Below are positions 1-15,000 of a DNA stretch of 64,000 nt, piece after piece (positions within the stretch are counted from its first letter, which is position 1; every line of letters begins with the position of its first letter). Both the position numbers and the translations under genes were made by a program. Below the pieces are notes generated by a model. That model was not told the DNA's origin and ran no database searches. It saw only the letters and a list, made by a program, of their open reading frames with translations. The DNA is taken from contig NC_089182.1 of the NCBI RefSeq assembly GCF_947507565.1, positions 434,001-498,000 on the forward strand, read 5' to 3'. The DNA comes from Oscarella lobularis (taxonomy: Eukaryota > Porifera > Homoscleromorpha > Homosclerophorida > Oscarellidae).

Positions 1-3000
1 CTGACACGCAGCGCAGATGTGCCGTTAACGCGAGGCCTGACGGCATTGCCACCGTCCTTGTTTGGTGCAACATCTTCAATCAGTCCGTCAGTGAAAGATA
101 TATAAGTGTTATTCTGCTCGGTAGCAAGATTGAGAATCGCTTTCACTTTTTGCACGTCTATAGAAAGCATTTTAAATTTGACTTCAACTCCATTGTCGAC
201 GGTTATTTTCGAGTCTTCTCCAGTCAGAGTATACGCAGAATCCGACGTAAGAGCATTCTGAAGCGTAATAGCTTTAGCATTGAACGTGTTTAGCCGAACG
301 GTTTCGTCAAATTTCAGAGTGAGAATGTTTCCATTGAGGTCGAGATCGAACGACGTCATTTGAGGAGCAGTCAGATCGGTAATGAAAACATCGGCCGTAT
401 CGCTGGCTAAAAAGGTCAAAGAGTCTTCAACGGCGGTGACATTGTTTCCAGCCATGTCTTCGAACGTTGCCGCCGGAAAACGAATCCAGCACGCCGATCC
501 CTCCGTGCAGAGTTTTTCGTCGGCCTTGATGGCGTTCAAATCATCTTCCGACAAACTAATAGAGATAACCGTGCCGTCTTTGCTCTGAGTGCTTCCTCCT
601 GTTAAGGTGTACGAAGTTTCGGCTCTACTGTCAAACCAGTCCTGAAGTTTAAGATTCGTGACTATCATAGAAGACGCTTTGATCGCTTCGGAAAACGAAA
701 GCTTCAGCGTTCCCGAGTTAAGATCAAATTCCTTGAAGCCGACCAACTCGGGAGCAGTCTCGTCGGGAGTGAAACTGGCTATCACTGCCGCTCCATCTGG
801 ACGAGAAACAACGTTGTTGCCAGCCATGTCTTTGATTGCAGTAGAAGGAAATGAAACGTAGCAGTTGGCGTCGGACGTGCAGAGCGCTAGAACCTTCAAC
901 TGATCAAGCTCGGTTTTATTGAACGTGACGACGACGTCTTTGACGTTATTCGATGGAGGGACACTTTTGCTTGGAACTAGTTTGACACTTTTGAACGTTT
1001 GAGCGTCTTGAATCGTTATTTGAGACAAAGCAAAGGAATTGACGTTCATTGTCTCGTCGAAGGATAAAGTAAATTTGCCTTCGTCTAGATCCATTGAGAA
1101 TTCGTCCAATTTCGGGCTAGTGGTATCTGGTATCACGGTCTTCGCCTGCTTAGCTGCACTAGACAATATGCTTGCAGCTGGATTTCCCTTTGAGTCTTTC
1201 ACTACGCCTGATGATAAGGCAATAAACGTGTTGCTCGGCAAGGTTCCTAGCCCAGTCAGTTTCTTCAGTTCGTTCAAATCGTCCGAAGTCATTGTGAGTT
1301 TTATGATAGTTTCTGCTACACGTTCGCTGTCTCCTTTCTTCAAGCTTAACTTGACGCCGACACCATTAACCGTACTTTGCAAAGTTATTCTGCTTGAATC
1401 GAACGTCGATCCGTTGACCGTTTCGGAGAAAGTCAAGTTTACAACTCCACTATCGACGTCCAGAACAAAACTGTCTAAAGACGGCGCCAGGTTGTCTTCA
1501 ATAAAACCTGTTGCTTTAAGAGCCGCGGTTTTAGGAATCACTTTTACAGGTTGGCTCGCCATGTCCTTGATCGTCGACTCTTCCAAGCTGATGTACGTAG
1601 TTTCGAGACTGGCTGCCACATCCGTGTTATCAGCAAGCCCATTCGAATCGGAAATACCGAAATCGATAACAACGTCTCGCCCATTAGCACTTGAGCTTGA
1701 GCTCGACGCCGTCAATTGAAACAGAAAAGCCGAATCAGACGTATTTTTCTTTCCTTGCAGTGTTATTCCAGTCACGTCGAGCTTTCCGACATCAACCGGC
1801 TCATTGAATCGCAAAGACAGCCTTTGCAGTCCGAGGTTCAAATCAAAGGACAATAGTTCCGGTTTAGTCGTGTCCGGTGTGAATTGGTCAGCTACCCGTG
1901 CTTCAGACAATTTCGCTACGGCAATGCTTGCCATGTCTTTCACTGCCGCGTTATCAAGGTTGAGATTTGAAGAAAAGGCAGCAGACGCAAGTTCAGTATC
2001 GAGTTTGATTGCATCCAAATCGTTCGAATCCAAATTAAGAGTTATAGCAACGTCGTCGATTAGAGTAGCGAAAGACTTCGCCAAAGAACGAGATTTTCCA
2101 CCACTGCTAGTGCTCTGAAGACTTATCAGACTGGTGTTGACGCTGCTGCTATCAATTGTTTCCGAGAACGACATTAGAATAGTCCCGGCATCCAAATCCA
2201 ATTCAAATCTTTCCAAAATTGGAGCAGTAGTATCGCTTGTATAGCCACTCGCCTCTTGCGTAATTGGAGTGATTTTGTTCAGAGCCGTATCGGAAATAGA
2301 ATTAGCTGTCAAGGCAAGGAATGTAGTGCTTTGCGAGATGGCCAAAGCTTTGTTCTTTTTAACGGCATTCAAATCGGCAGAGAGAAGAGTTACGTTGATA
2401 AGCTTAGAATCCTTCACAGTTCGAGAGCCCGTCGACAGAGCGCGCAAATTGACTACGTCATCCGCAGAACTCTTGAAAGTGAACTCGTCAAATTTGATAG
2501 AGCTCGACTTCATCGCTTCCGAGAACGTCATAGCCAGAATACCGGTGTCCATGTCGAGTGTAAAAGAATTCAAGATTGGCGAAGTAGTGTCAGCTGTGTA
2601 CTCAGTTGCACGAATTCCCGCGTCTTTGCCAACAGCAGCAATATCGTTGTTGTTCATGTCTTGCACCGCTCCAGCGTTGATTGCAACGTGCGTCCTGGTG
2701 CGCCCAGTTGCTAAGGCAGCAATCGATTTAATTTCGTCTATGTCGATAGAAGTTAAATTCAAAGTCACAACATCGCTATTCTCCGGAGAAAATTCGCCCC
2801 CAGTGAGAGGATAGCGCTGCGCCGGCACAGACGAAGAGTTGACGTGAGGCTGCAAAACGAATGACTTAGGCTTAAAGGTGCTGGCGATGATGGTTTCTGA
2901 GAAAGTAAACTTCATAACACCTGTGTTAAGATCCAACGCAAAATCGTCCAGTTGGGGCGGCGTCACGTCTTCGATTAACAAGTTCGCTTTGAGAGCAGTA

Positions 3001-6000
3001 CCAGAAGAGATAGCCGTCACATTGTTTCCTCCGAGATCTTGAACGGCATCTGCTGGAAAGCTAACAAACGAGTTGTTCTGGCTAGTTGCGATTTTCGTGT
3101 CTTTCTTTATAGCATTTAGGTCAGCTTTGGAAAAGACGACGGTCACCGATTTTCCGTCAGCTGATCGAGAAGGAACTCCTCCTGTCAGAACGAAACTCGT
3201 TCCCGAGCTGTCCACTTTACTTTGAAGAGTCCATTTTGTCACAACAAACGAGTCCAAATCAACTGGATCTGAAAAAGTGAGTCGCAATTCTCCTTTATTC
3301 ATGTCGAGATCAAAACTGGATAGTACAGGCTTCGTGGTATCAGCTTGGAAAGTTGTGACTTGCAGTGCGTTTCCATCGGTAATTGCAAGCACGTCTTTGC
3401 CAGAAAGATCGTCTATTGCAAACGCTTGCATCGTGAGATAGGTATTCCCCGACTCAGTCGCTAATCCTTTCACAGATTTGATTCTGAACAAATCAGCTCC
3501 GGAAATTTGAACTTGAATCGTGTAGCCGTCTACCGCCGACGAAGTCGTAGTTTTGCTCAGCGTTATTGCCGTCGTGGCCGTTTGAGCATCTTGCACAGTA
3601 AAGGCAAGAGCATTGAACGTGCTACCCTTGACGACGTCACTAAAGCTCAATTCCATCACACCCGTCTGCATATCAATCGTAAAGCTCAGCAGCTGAGCGG
3701 CGGTTGCATCTGTGACTGTCTTTGAAGCCTTTTGCCTTCCTGTTGCTTTGATGGCAACAGAAGTCATGTCCTCAATAGAAGCATCTTCTAGCGATAGGTA
3801 AGTATTGTTGACCGTTGTTCCAAGATTGGCAGAGAGTTTAATAGCACTAACGTCCTTGTCCGTTAGACTAACAGTGACGACGGTGGACGCCTCCTTGCTG
3901 GCCAGTGTACCAGACGTAAGGTTGTACGTTACGCCTGCAGTCTTTGCCGAATGAAGTCCAATTTTTGTGAAGACCAATGTGCTCGGGTCTACCGTTTCAT
4001 CGAAGGTTAAAACCAGACGATGCTTGTCCAGATCCAAGTTGAAACTCGTTAGGGTCGGAGGTACCGAGTCTGAAACGTACTTTGTCACGTTCAGAGCCTT
4101 CAAAGCAGTTATCTCCACCACGTTGTTCGGACGGAATGCCATGTCTTGAGCGGCATCTTGCGTCAGACGAAGATACGTGTCGACGTTACTCGTCGCGAAG
4201 CTCAAACGTTTGAGTTCATTCAAATCAACCGTCGACAACTCTATCTCAACGTCTGCAGATCCGTCGCTCGAAAGAACTGTGCCGCCAGTCAAAGTGAGCT
4301 CGAGGTTTCCACCCAGAGACCGAGCAGCACTTTGTAACGATATTTCGGTCGCTTTTAGGCGGCTAGCCATAATCGGCTCGTCGAAGGACAAAGTCAACTT
4401 GTTTGAAGTTAAATCCAAAGTGAAACCTGTCAATCTCGGTCGGGTAGTATCTTCATTAAATTTTACCGCGATTTTTCCGGGATACACGGTGCCTGTGGCC
4501 TCGTTTTGATTTCCACTCATGTCCTCCACTACTCCTTTTGTCACTACTAGATAACACGTTGCTCTTTGCGTGCACAGATGCTCCTTGCTTTTAATCGTCT
4601 CTAAATCCGCTGCGGCAAGAGTTATGGTAATACTTGGCCCATCAGGACTCGTGGTTTTGCCGCTCGTCAAGGTCGTAGTTGCCACGGGATTTTCATATAG
4701 AGTTTGCAAAGAAATTCCGCTAACATTCAGAGACGACGCCTTAATTGTTTCTGAAAAGTCTATCGTTATAGTGCCGTCAATGAAGTTAAACTCGGCGAAA
4801 TTCTCCAATATCGGTTCCTTAGTGTCCGCTGTGACTTTGCTCGCTTGCTTAGGATTGACAGCCGTGACAGCAGTAACGGCGAAATTTGCCATATCTGAGA
4901 CAAACGAAGATGGGAACGTCACAAAGCAGTCACCAACGACAGTGCACAAGGCAAGTTTCTTAATCTCGTTCGCGTCTTCTTTCGACAATGCAACTGTTAG
5001 CGTAGCCGCATTAGACCCGCTAAAACTCGTCGATTTCAACGAATAGGTCAGCAGAGGAGCAACGGTGGCATTTTGCAACTGAAAGTCCGACAGTGTCAAG
5101 GTCGCAACGTTGACAGTTTCATCAAAGCTAAGAATGAGTTCGTCGTTAACGAGGTTTATAGTGAAGCTTGCCAAAGTCGGATTAGCCGTGTCATTTATTA
5201 TTGACTTCGCTTGAATAGCGCTGAGAGGAACTATTCTCTTCACCAAATTCTGACTCATGTCCTGTATCAAATCCGTCGTTATGGACGCGAAGGTATTCGA
5301 TGTAGTCGTTGCTAAGTTGGTCAGTTTGAGCAACGAATTCGTATCAGCTGTGTTTAAAACAAAGTCAATCTTGATGCCATTCGGACTAGTCGTTGTTCCG
5401 CCCGTTAGCTGAACTTTGGATGAAGGTGATGCAGACTTCGAATTTTGAAACGTGAAGTGAGTGGCATCAAATGTGCTTCTATCAACTGCTTCAGAAAACG
5501 TCAAAGTTACCAGTTTCGTATTCAGATTCACGTCAAAACCAAGAAGTTCAGGTTGCGTTGTATCTGCCGTCACCGGCTTGATTTGCAAGGCACTGTCAGC
5601 TGTTATGGCTGCAGCTAAATTGCTTGCAACGTCTTTCACAAGTGACTCCGTGATGACGATAAAGCTTGAGTCCTCATTTGCAGCCAGAGAAGAGTCCTCT
5701 TTGATTTTATTGAGATCATCCGGATGAATGGTTATTTTGATCAGTTTGCTGTCGCTTGGAACTGCTGACGCGGTACTTTTTGACGTAAGAACAAATGAAG
5801 CTGTTGCAGAACTGTTCTTGTTCTGGAGGGTAATTTGTGTAACGTTAGTAGTCGAAACCACGATTGTCCCAGCGAAAGTCAAAATCAGCTCTCCGCTATC
5901 CAAATCAAGAGATGCGGACGACAGAACGGCTTTTTTCAAATCAGCAGTGCTTGATCTCGCCTTCTTATTTGCTACCGGTTCAACAGACTGCTTAGCAACG

Positions 6001-9000
6001 TCGTCGATAAGCCTTGCAGTAGCATTCATGAACGTTGATTGAACTTCTTGGCCCAGTGGCGATTTGCTTCGAATCGTCTTCAAGTCTGCTGCAGTAACAA
6101 TCACTTTAACTTCTGCATGACTCACAAGCTGCGTTGTTCCTCCCGTAAGAGTCACGGAATCACTTGGCCCTGCACCAGGTCTAGGCAGCAAAGTTATTTC
6201 AGTCACGTCCAATGTGGCAAGGTCTATCGTTTCAGAAAAAACGAGCAAAATTTCCAACGGTTCCGTGCCATCAGTCATAAGAAGATCAAAGTTTTCGAGA
6301 GTTGGCGACGTTGTGTCAGGCACATAGGTTTTTACCACTTTTCCGGTAGTCAAAGCATCTATCCCGTTGTCGCTCGTATCTTTCACTAGTGTGGCTAAAT
6401 GAGTTAGATACGTTGTGCTGTTCTTGGTTGCAAGGCCGGTGTCCTTCTTGATGGCGTTCAGATCAGTAGAGCTTAAAGTTATAGTCAGCGTCAGTTCGTC
6501 GTCGGCGCTCCTCGCTCCTCCCGTAAGAGTATACGTTGAAGCTGGTCCGGTAGACGTGCTGCGCAAAGTGATTGCCGTCGCATCGAGAGTAGAAGCCTTG
6601 ACTGTTTCCGAAAACGACATCAACAAAACGCCAGTGTTCATGTCCAATTCGTAGCTGAGCAAAACCGGAGCCCGCTTGTCCAAAAGCAGAGATTCTGCCT
6701 TTTGTGGAGTCGATGAGCCGATGCTTTTCACAGGATTATTACTCATGTCAACAATTGCCGTTGAGTCTACCGCAAGATAGGTGTTATCTGTAAACACAGC
6801 AAAGTTGGAATTTTTCTTGAGCTCATTGACATCCTCTCTTTTTAAATCGACAACAATTTCCACTCCATCGACAGACTTGGTAGTGCCACCTGTCAGTCGA
6901 CGAGAAGACCCCGATCCGTCGCTCGTTTGGAAAAAGGTCAGCGCAGTCGAATTTAGAGACGAGGCATCGACAGTTTCGCTGAAAGACAACGTTAGCTGCT
7001 CGTTGCCCAAATCCAGTGTAAAACTCTCCAGACTCGGAGGTGATGTGTCACCGGTAAATTTCGTTACAATAATTCCTTTGGAAGTTGCCTTGATAGGATT
7101 GCCACTCATATCGGAAACGGCAGCAAAATCCACGGCCAAGTACGTACTACTTTGATCCGTAGCAAGAGTGTCCTTGCTTTTGATGTTATTTAGGTCAGCC
7201 GCAGTTAGAGTGACTGTGATCTGCGTAGAATTCAACGTGGAACGCGTTCCACCCGAGAGCTTTACATCGACGGAGCCAGTGGCGTTGTTGCGAATTCGGA
7301 AAGCCGTTGGTTCAATCGTTCGCGCGTTGACAGTTTCGAAGAATCTCACAGTAAGAATACCTCCGTCGAGATCGAAATCGAACGATCGGAGCTCAGGCGA
7401 CGTCGTGTCTTCCTCCAGGCTCGTCGCTTGAAGGGCCGCAGACGACAGGATCGCCGCGACTCGATTTCCCACCATATCTTGAACGCTTCGCTCGGTCAGA
7501 GACATGTACGTGTTGTTGACAGTCGTCGCGATGTCTGTGTGCTCCTTAAGAAAGTTCAGGTCCGCGTCGACAAGAGTCATGTCGAACGTGCTCGCTCCTC
7601 CCGAAGTGCTAAGCGGTCCTTTACCCAGTCCTCTCGTTCTCTTCGCATCGATGGCGTTGAGAGTATCTTGAAGGGTTATTCCCGCAGCGTCAAACGTGTC
7701 AACGTTGACAACTTCCGAAAAAGTAAACGTGATTTTTCCTGTTCCGACATTCAGTGTGAAAGATGTTAGCTTCGGTTGAGTCGAGTCCGGTGTGTAAAGG
7801 GCGACTTTCGTACTTTGTGACGTCGTCACGGCAATGACTTCTTTGTTTGCAACATCCGTTACAGTGTCTGCTGGGAAAACTATGTACGCATTGGAAGAAT
7901 TCGTAGCCAGACCGGTTTTTTTCTTGATCTCATTCTGGTCATCGTTTGTTAAATCAATCGTCAAAATGTAGCCGTTTTCAGTACTTCTCGTTCCGCCAGT
8001 TAGCTGATAGCTGCCCCCACCATCAGTCTTGCTTTGGAAAGAGACTTTTCTCGCGTCAAGACTCAAAGCAGACATGACATCGTCAAACTCCATAGTAACT
8101 TTGCCAACGTTCATGTCGAGATCAAACTTAAGAAGTTTGGGGTTGACGTCGTCGGCGACGTAGGATGCCGCTTGAAGAGCCGAAGAACCGGACACGCCCT
8201 TTACGCCGTTTCCCGTCACGTCCTTAAAAGACCCTTTAGCTATGGACACAAACGAATCGCCTTGATTTGTTCCTAGATCGCTTTTCAATTTAATTTCTTT
8301 GACATCTTCGGCAGTGAGACGGATTTCGACGACAGTGCGATCGACAGTCGTAGTGACGGATTTCTTTCCCGACAGGCTGTAGTTAGAACTTCCTGATGAG
8401 ACAGCGGACGACTGAAGTTTGATTCCAGTAAAATCGATGCTTGCCGCGTCTATTGGTTCGGAGAAGGACAACTGCAGAAGCTCCTGCGTCATGTCAAGCA
8501 CAACAAAGCTTTTCAGCTCAGGCTCTCCTGCGTCAGCCGTGTACTTCGTTACTTGAACTGCAACGCTTTCATTTTTAGCCTGAGCCTTGTTTTTAATGAC
8601 AGCCGTGTCTTTGATGAGTTCCGGTGTAAATGAAATATATGTGCTGGATCGATTGGCCGCAAGACTTAAAATTGACTGAACTTTTTGCACGTCTATGTCA
8701 AGAACAGTGAAACGAATAATCGTTGATAGGACCGACGTCAATGTTGCCTTTTCGCCTGTGAGAGTGAAAAACGAAGTCCTTGAGCTCGCGAGATTTTGTA
8801 GGGTAATGGATTTCGGCTCCAAAGTTTCCGGGTCGACTGTTTCGTCGAACGTTAGCGATACAATTCCAGTATTAAAATCCAAGTCATACGTTTGAAGTCG
8901 CGGTCCAGTGGTATCAGTCACGATAGCAAAAGCGTGCTCCTTGTCCACAAACACGGAGCTATTCGTTACAGCTTCGATGGAATTGTCGGCCATGTCCGTA

Positions 9001-12000
9001 ATAAATCCGGAAGGCAAGCGAACCCAGCAATCCAAATCAGTCCTGCAAAATTTAGACGTCGACGCCTTGATAGAATTTAGGTCCGTTTCGGTGAGAGTGA
9101 GAGTTAGTACTGTTCCGTCTTCATCCACTGTTGACGCGGCAGAAATTTTTCGCCGAGAAGATACGCGATCGCTGCGATAGTGATCTTGGAGGGATAGAAG
9201 GTCCGCGTCGAGGGAAGATATTTTCACCGTTTCCGAGAAAGACAATTTGAGCGTACCAGCGTCCATATCAAATTGAACAAATTGTTCAAGTTTTGGGCTT
9301 GTCGTATCGGGAACGAAAGTCAGCACTCGCCGCGCTGCACCGTCCTTAATTCCGACGACTTTGTTGTTGGCCATGTCCTTCACAGTTTCGTTGCTGAGAA
9401 CGAGATAACAGTTCGATCTGCTCGTACATAAGCTCAATTTCTTTATCTCGTTCAGATCGCCAGAAGAAATGCTGAACGTCTGTATTCTCCCGTCGGTTGT
9501 AGGTGCAGGAGTAGATAGCAAATTTCGACTGAAAGAAGTCAATGATTCGCCGTCCTGAAGTCTGATTTCCTTTGCAATAACGGTTCCTGCATCAACAGCT
9601 TCACTAAATGTTATTATAAGGCTCCCAACGTTTAAATTAAGAACGAAGGAATCAACAGTCGGAGAGCTTTGGTCTTGAATAAAAGTAGCTGCCTTCTTAG
9701 CGGCTGCCTTGCTAACAGCTTGTGCATTGTTTCCAGACATGTCTTTTACAATGAAAGAGGTAAATGATATGAACGTATCATTGACTTCGGTCGCCAAATT
9801 TCTCAGTTTCTTAACTTCGTCCAGGTCGTCTGACGACAGAGTGAGAGACACTACGGCAGCCGATGGTTTGCTCGAAGTGCCGCCCGTAAGGGTAAAGCTA
9901 TCTCCACCTGACGATGTGCCTTGGAGAGTTATTTGGTCTGTGTCAAACGTTGTTATATTGACCGCCTCAGAAAATGTCAGTTTCATTATCCCAGTGTCCA
10001 TGTCGAGACTAAATTCGTTCAGAGTAGGAAAAACAGAGTCCTTAACGACTTCTTTAGCTTGCTTGGCTTCAAACGTTGCAATGATTTTCACTGCGTTGTC
10101 GACCATATCTTTCGCAGTAGTCTCCGTTAGCGACAGAAACGTGTTTGTCCTTGTGGTCGCCAATTTGTCATTTTCGTTTAATTTTTCAACGTCTCCGGGA
10201 TCTAAGTTTATTGTGATGATGTCAGAGTTTTCCTTGGTAGCAATCTTCGTTCCAGAACCAAGTGTGAGAGTTTCCTTTGCATCGACCTTCGCTTCACGAA
10301 GCGTTATTTCGGTAGCGTTGAAAGATCCCACTTGTACCGGTTCGGAGAACGTGAGAGTCAACTGCAACTTGCCCAAATCGAGTGTAAAAGAGTTGAGCTC
10401 CGGCTTTGTGCTATCTTTTATAAAATTGGAGCTTGCCCGTGCCGACGCCAGAGCATTAAAAAAGTTTCCAGCTGTATCTTTCACTGCGTTTGCCGTCAGA
10501 TTCAGAAACGTAGTTGCATCACTTATTGCCAAAGTCGAGTCCAGTTTCAGAGCATCAAGATTTGCCTTGCTGATGTCAACAACTACAGATCGAGCGTTTC
10601 CACTGGTCGACGTGCTAGAGTCAAGAGTCACCGACACTCCTGAAGAATCGGCCTTGCTCTGAATTATGACGCTGGAAAACACGACACTTGCAGCATCTAC
10701 AACTTCTGAAAATGTCAAAGTTAATTTCCCCGTGTTCATGTCAAGTTGGTAGTTCGAAAGAGTAGGCAAATCGGCGTCTGGAACATACGTCGAAGTTTTC
10801 TTCGCATTTCCTGCAGCAACAGCTTCTACAGAATTATCACTGGCATCGGTTATGAAGTCGCTTGTGAGCGACAAAAAGCTGCTGTCGGCACTGCTTCCCA
10901 AAGTCTTGTCAGCCTTAATAGCGTCCACAGAAGCGGCTGAAAAAGTAATAGTAATTGTCTTTCCATTGTTTGACGACGTTTGATCTTCGGCGGTAAAAGT
11001 TCGATTTGCTTTCCCAGGCGCTCCGCTTCTCAGCGTAAGTTGAGTTAAATCAATAGAACTTGCTTTTACAGCCTCTGAAAAGGTGATAACCATAGATCCT
11101 GAATCCATGTCGAGCGTGAAATTTTCAACTTTCGGATTGGTTGAATCTGCAGTGTACGTTGCCACTTGAAGACCTCCAGATGTTTCCAGAGCTTTTACCG
11201 CATTTCCAACCATATCAGTCAGGCCTTTGACTGTCACCGATAAAAAGGTGGAGCTCTTATCAGCAGCTAAAGGCTCTATTGATTTAATAGCATCCAAGTC
11301 AACGGCAGAAAGCGTAATCGAAGCCGTCGTGCTGTCAGCTAGATCACTAACTGAACCGGTTAGCTGGTGGCTGGTGGCTGCAAGAGCGCTTGAATTTTCC
11401 TCCGGTTGAAACGTGAACGAAGGCAAGTCGACAGACGATCCCTTGATCGTTTCGGAGAAGGTAAGGCTCACTTCACCAGTATTCATGTCGAGAGAAAACG
11501 ACTCGATAGACGGACTAGTAGTATCATTGACAAACGTTCGGACTTGCTTCGCGGAAGCATTGGACACTTCCAAAATCGAATTTCCAGCCAAGTCTTCGAT
11601 AGTCCCCGCCTTGAAAAACAGGTACGTATTGCTGCGGCTCGTGCCAATGTTACTCTTCCTTTTCAGCTCATTGAAGTCTACTGCACTAAGAGAAAGGATA
11701 ATGTTCTTTCCGTTGTCGGATCGTTTAGGTGTTCCTCCGGTGACAGATAGAGATACATCTCCACTAGGCTTGTTGACAACGGTCAGAAAAGTTGATTGAA
11801 ATGAAGCCGTTTTCACCGTATCCGAGAAGAAAAGAGTAATTTCGCCCGAGTTCATATCCAAGTCGAAATCATCGAGCTCAGGGCGAATGTCATCCTGTAT
11901 AAACGTCTTCACTTGAAGCGCTTTGCCATTTGTGATTGCCAGTATGTCTTTGCTCTTCAAATCATCAATTGCGAAGGCCTGCATCGTCAACCACGTCGTG

Positions 12001-15000
12001 CCCGTGCTGATGGCCAAGCCAACGACAGACTTTACTGCAAGAAGATCAGCCGGATCTAGAAGAACGACTACGCTGTATCCATCCGGACTACTGGTCTTGC
12101 TCTTTGCCGACAAGGTAACTCTCGCGTCTTTAGCAGCATCTTTTGCGTTTTGAATTACAAAAGCCGTTGCGTCAAGCGTTGACGCGTTGACGATATCTGT
12201 GAAAGTGAGATTCAGTTTGCCGGTGTTCATGTTTATGGTAAAGCTCTCAAGCTCAGCACGAGTGACGTCGACAGTGTGAGCAACTGCTTGCGAACGATTG
12301 ACAAAAGCAATTCCATTATTAGCCATATCCTCAATCGCATCAGCTTGGATGGACAAGAACGTGTTGGCAGTTGACGTTCCCAATTTCTGGTTCGTCTTCA
12401 AAGAACTAATGTCAGCTGAAGCTAATTGAATTGTAGCAATCGTCGAAGGTTCTGAAGATTCCAATTTGCCGCCGGTTAGTTTGAGCGACGAAGATGGATC
12501 GCTGCTGGTGCTGTAAAGAGTCAAATCGGTGAATTTCAACGTCGTCAGTTTCATCGTCTCGTCAAACGTCAAAATCAATTTGTCGCTATTCGTATCAAGA
12601 GTGAAACTTTCTAGAACTGGCTTGACGTTGTCCGGCGTTACTTGCGAAGCTTTCAGAGCAGCTCCGTCCAAAATCGCTTTCAAGGAAACCGGCGAGAAAG
12701 CCATATCTGTGACTGCGTCAGAACTAATGATGAGATAGGTATTGTTTGTATCAGTCGCAAAGTCTTTGGCCTTGATGTTATTCGAGTCCACATCTGAAAG
12801 ACTGACTTCGACAATCTTCAGACCGTCTTCACTTGGCACTGTGCTCGTTGTCAAAGTGTATCTCCCGCCAGGAACAGACGTTACCTTGCTCTGAATGTCG
12901 ATAGAGCTAACCTTTAGACTTGACGCTTTTACCGGTTCTGAAAACGTCAACAGCAGCTTTCTCGTTGCCAGGTTCAGACTAAAACTGTCCAGTTCTGGTG
13001 GAGTGACGTCAATCGTAAACTTCTGCACAATAAGTCCAGGAGCACCGTCTGTTTTCGGAGCATTCTTATTTCCGCCGACGTCCTTGATGAGTCCGTCTGT
13101 TGCAGTCAAATAGCAATCACCGCGTCGCGTGCAAAGAGTCGCCAATTTCTTTATGCTTTCTAAATCTGCTTTTAGAAGAGAAATTTTGACCTCCAATCCA
13201 TTGGGACTTGCTGTCGTTCCTCCGGTTAGTGTCACAGATTGCTTTGGCTCTTCGAAAAGCGTTTGGAGTGTTATTGATGACGCGTTCAGACTGAGAGCGT
13301 TGACGACTTCGGAAAATCTCAAAGTGATTGTCTCGTCGACGAAATTGAATTCCACAAAACTTTCGATTTTAGGAGAAACGCGATCCGGATCAAACGTTTT
13401 GACTTGAAGCGCGTTTGACGTGGTCTTCGGATTGACCGCCAAGTTGAACATGTCGGCTGCGAGCGTACTCGGAAAAGACAGAAAACACGACGATTGGCTT
13501 GAGCAAACATCGCTTTTCTTGATTTCAACTGCGTCAGACGAGTCCAGTGTGACAATGACAATGCTGGCACTTTCACCGGCGTAATTCGTTTTGGTCAGCT
13601 TATAGGTGACGTTCGCGCCAGACTTACGGTTTTGAAATGTTATATCGGTCAAATTTAGCGTGGATGCTCTCACGGTTTCGTCAAACGTCAGCTGCAGTTC
13701 GTCGGTACCCAAATTGAGAGTAAACGATAACAGATTCGGCCTTTCGGTATCGTCGACGAAATTAGTGACTTGAACAGCGTTAGCACCGACAATTCTTTCG
13801 ACCAAATTTCCTGCAACGTCTTGAACAGCGTCTACAGTAAACGAAAGAAAGGTGTTCGCTTTAGAAGTTGCCAGTGCGCTTGACGTTTTGATTTTATCGA
13901 CATCCGCCGGTAGCATGGAAAATATTAGAACGGTGTCGTCCGACGTTGTAACCGTTCCGCCGCTGAGTTTTAGAAACGATTTTGGATTCTTTCCTTTGGC
14001 GCCTTGAATAGTTAGCTCCGCTGCATCGAACGTTGATGCGTCTATGGTCTCAGAAAAAGTCAGAGTTACTTTCGCCGTATTCAAATCAAATTCGAATCCA
14101 TTGGCAGCCAACGATGGCGACGTCGAATCTCTGATGTACGTTGACACTTTTTCTCCTGCTGTAGACTTGATTTCCTCTGCGAGATTTTCTGCTGTGTCCG
14201 TTATAAAAGAGGCACCCAAGCTCAAGAAAGTGCTGCTATCGTTCTTGGCGAGACCAACTGTTTGTTTCAGTTTATTCAGAGTTGCTTCCGCTATCGTGAT
14301 CAGCACGTCGGTATCGCTATCGGCCGATGCAACAACGGAATCAGTTGTCAAGGAAAGAGCAGCTCCTCCAGTTTTCTTTGCTTGAAGAGTAATCTGAGTC
14401 ACGTTGACAGAAGAGATTTTAATCGTTTCGTCGTAGGTCAACTGCAGAACTCCCTTATTCATGTCGAGAGTGTATCCTGTTAGCTGAGGAGAAGTCAAAT
14501 CCGCTTCGTAGGTCGTTGCCTGGACGTTTTGGGCAGCGATGACGGCTAGTCTAGCCATGTCATTCACTAGAAGACTTGTTATGTTGACGAACGCGGTATC
14601 TCTGCTGGTAAGCAAGGTGGACTTTTTGCGCAGAGTGCCCAAGTCCGCTGCAGTTACTTCAAACACAATCGTTGTTTCACTTGAGGCAGTTTTCTTTCCG
14701 ACGCTAGACAAAACCAGCGTGTTGTCGGCACTCGATTCGCCTGCCGCTGAAAGCAACGTGATCTTGGAAGGATCAGCTGAAGACACGTTCACCGCTTCGT
14801 CGAACGTCATAACGATTTCGAGCGGCGGCGTACCGCCAACCATGCGCACGGTAAATGACTCCAATTTGGGATTCGTCGTATCTTTAGTGTAGGGATCCGC
14901 TTGAAGAGCCGACGTTGCAGCAATCGAAACGTCGCCCGTATCTTTGACTGCACCCGCGCCCAATTTGATGTAACTCGTTTCCTTGCTGATCGCTAAAGTG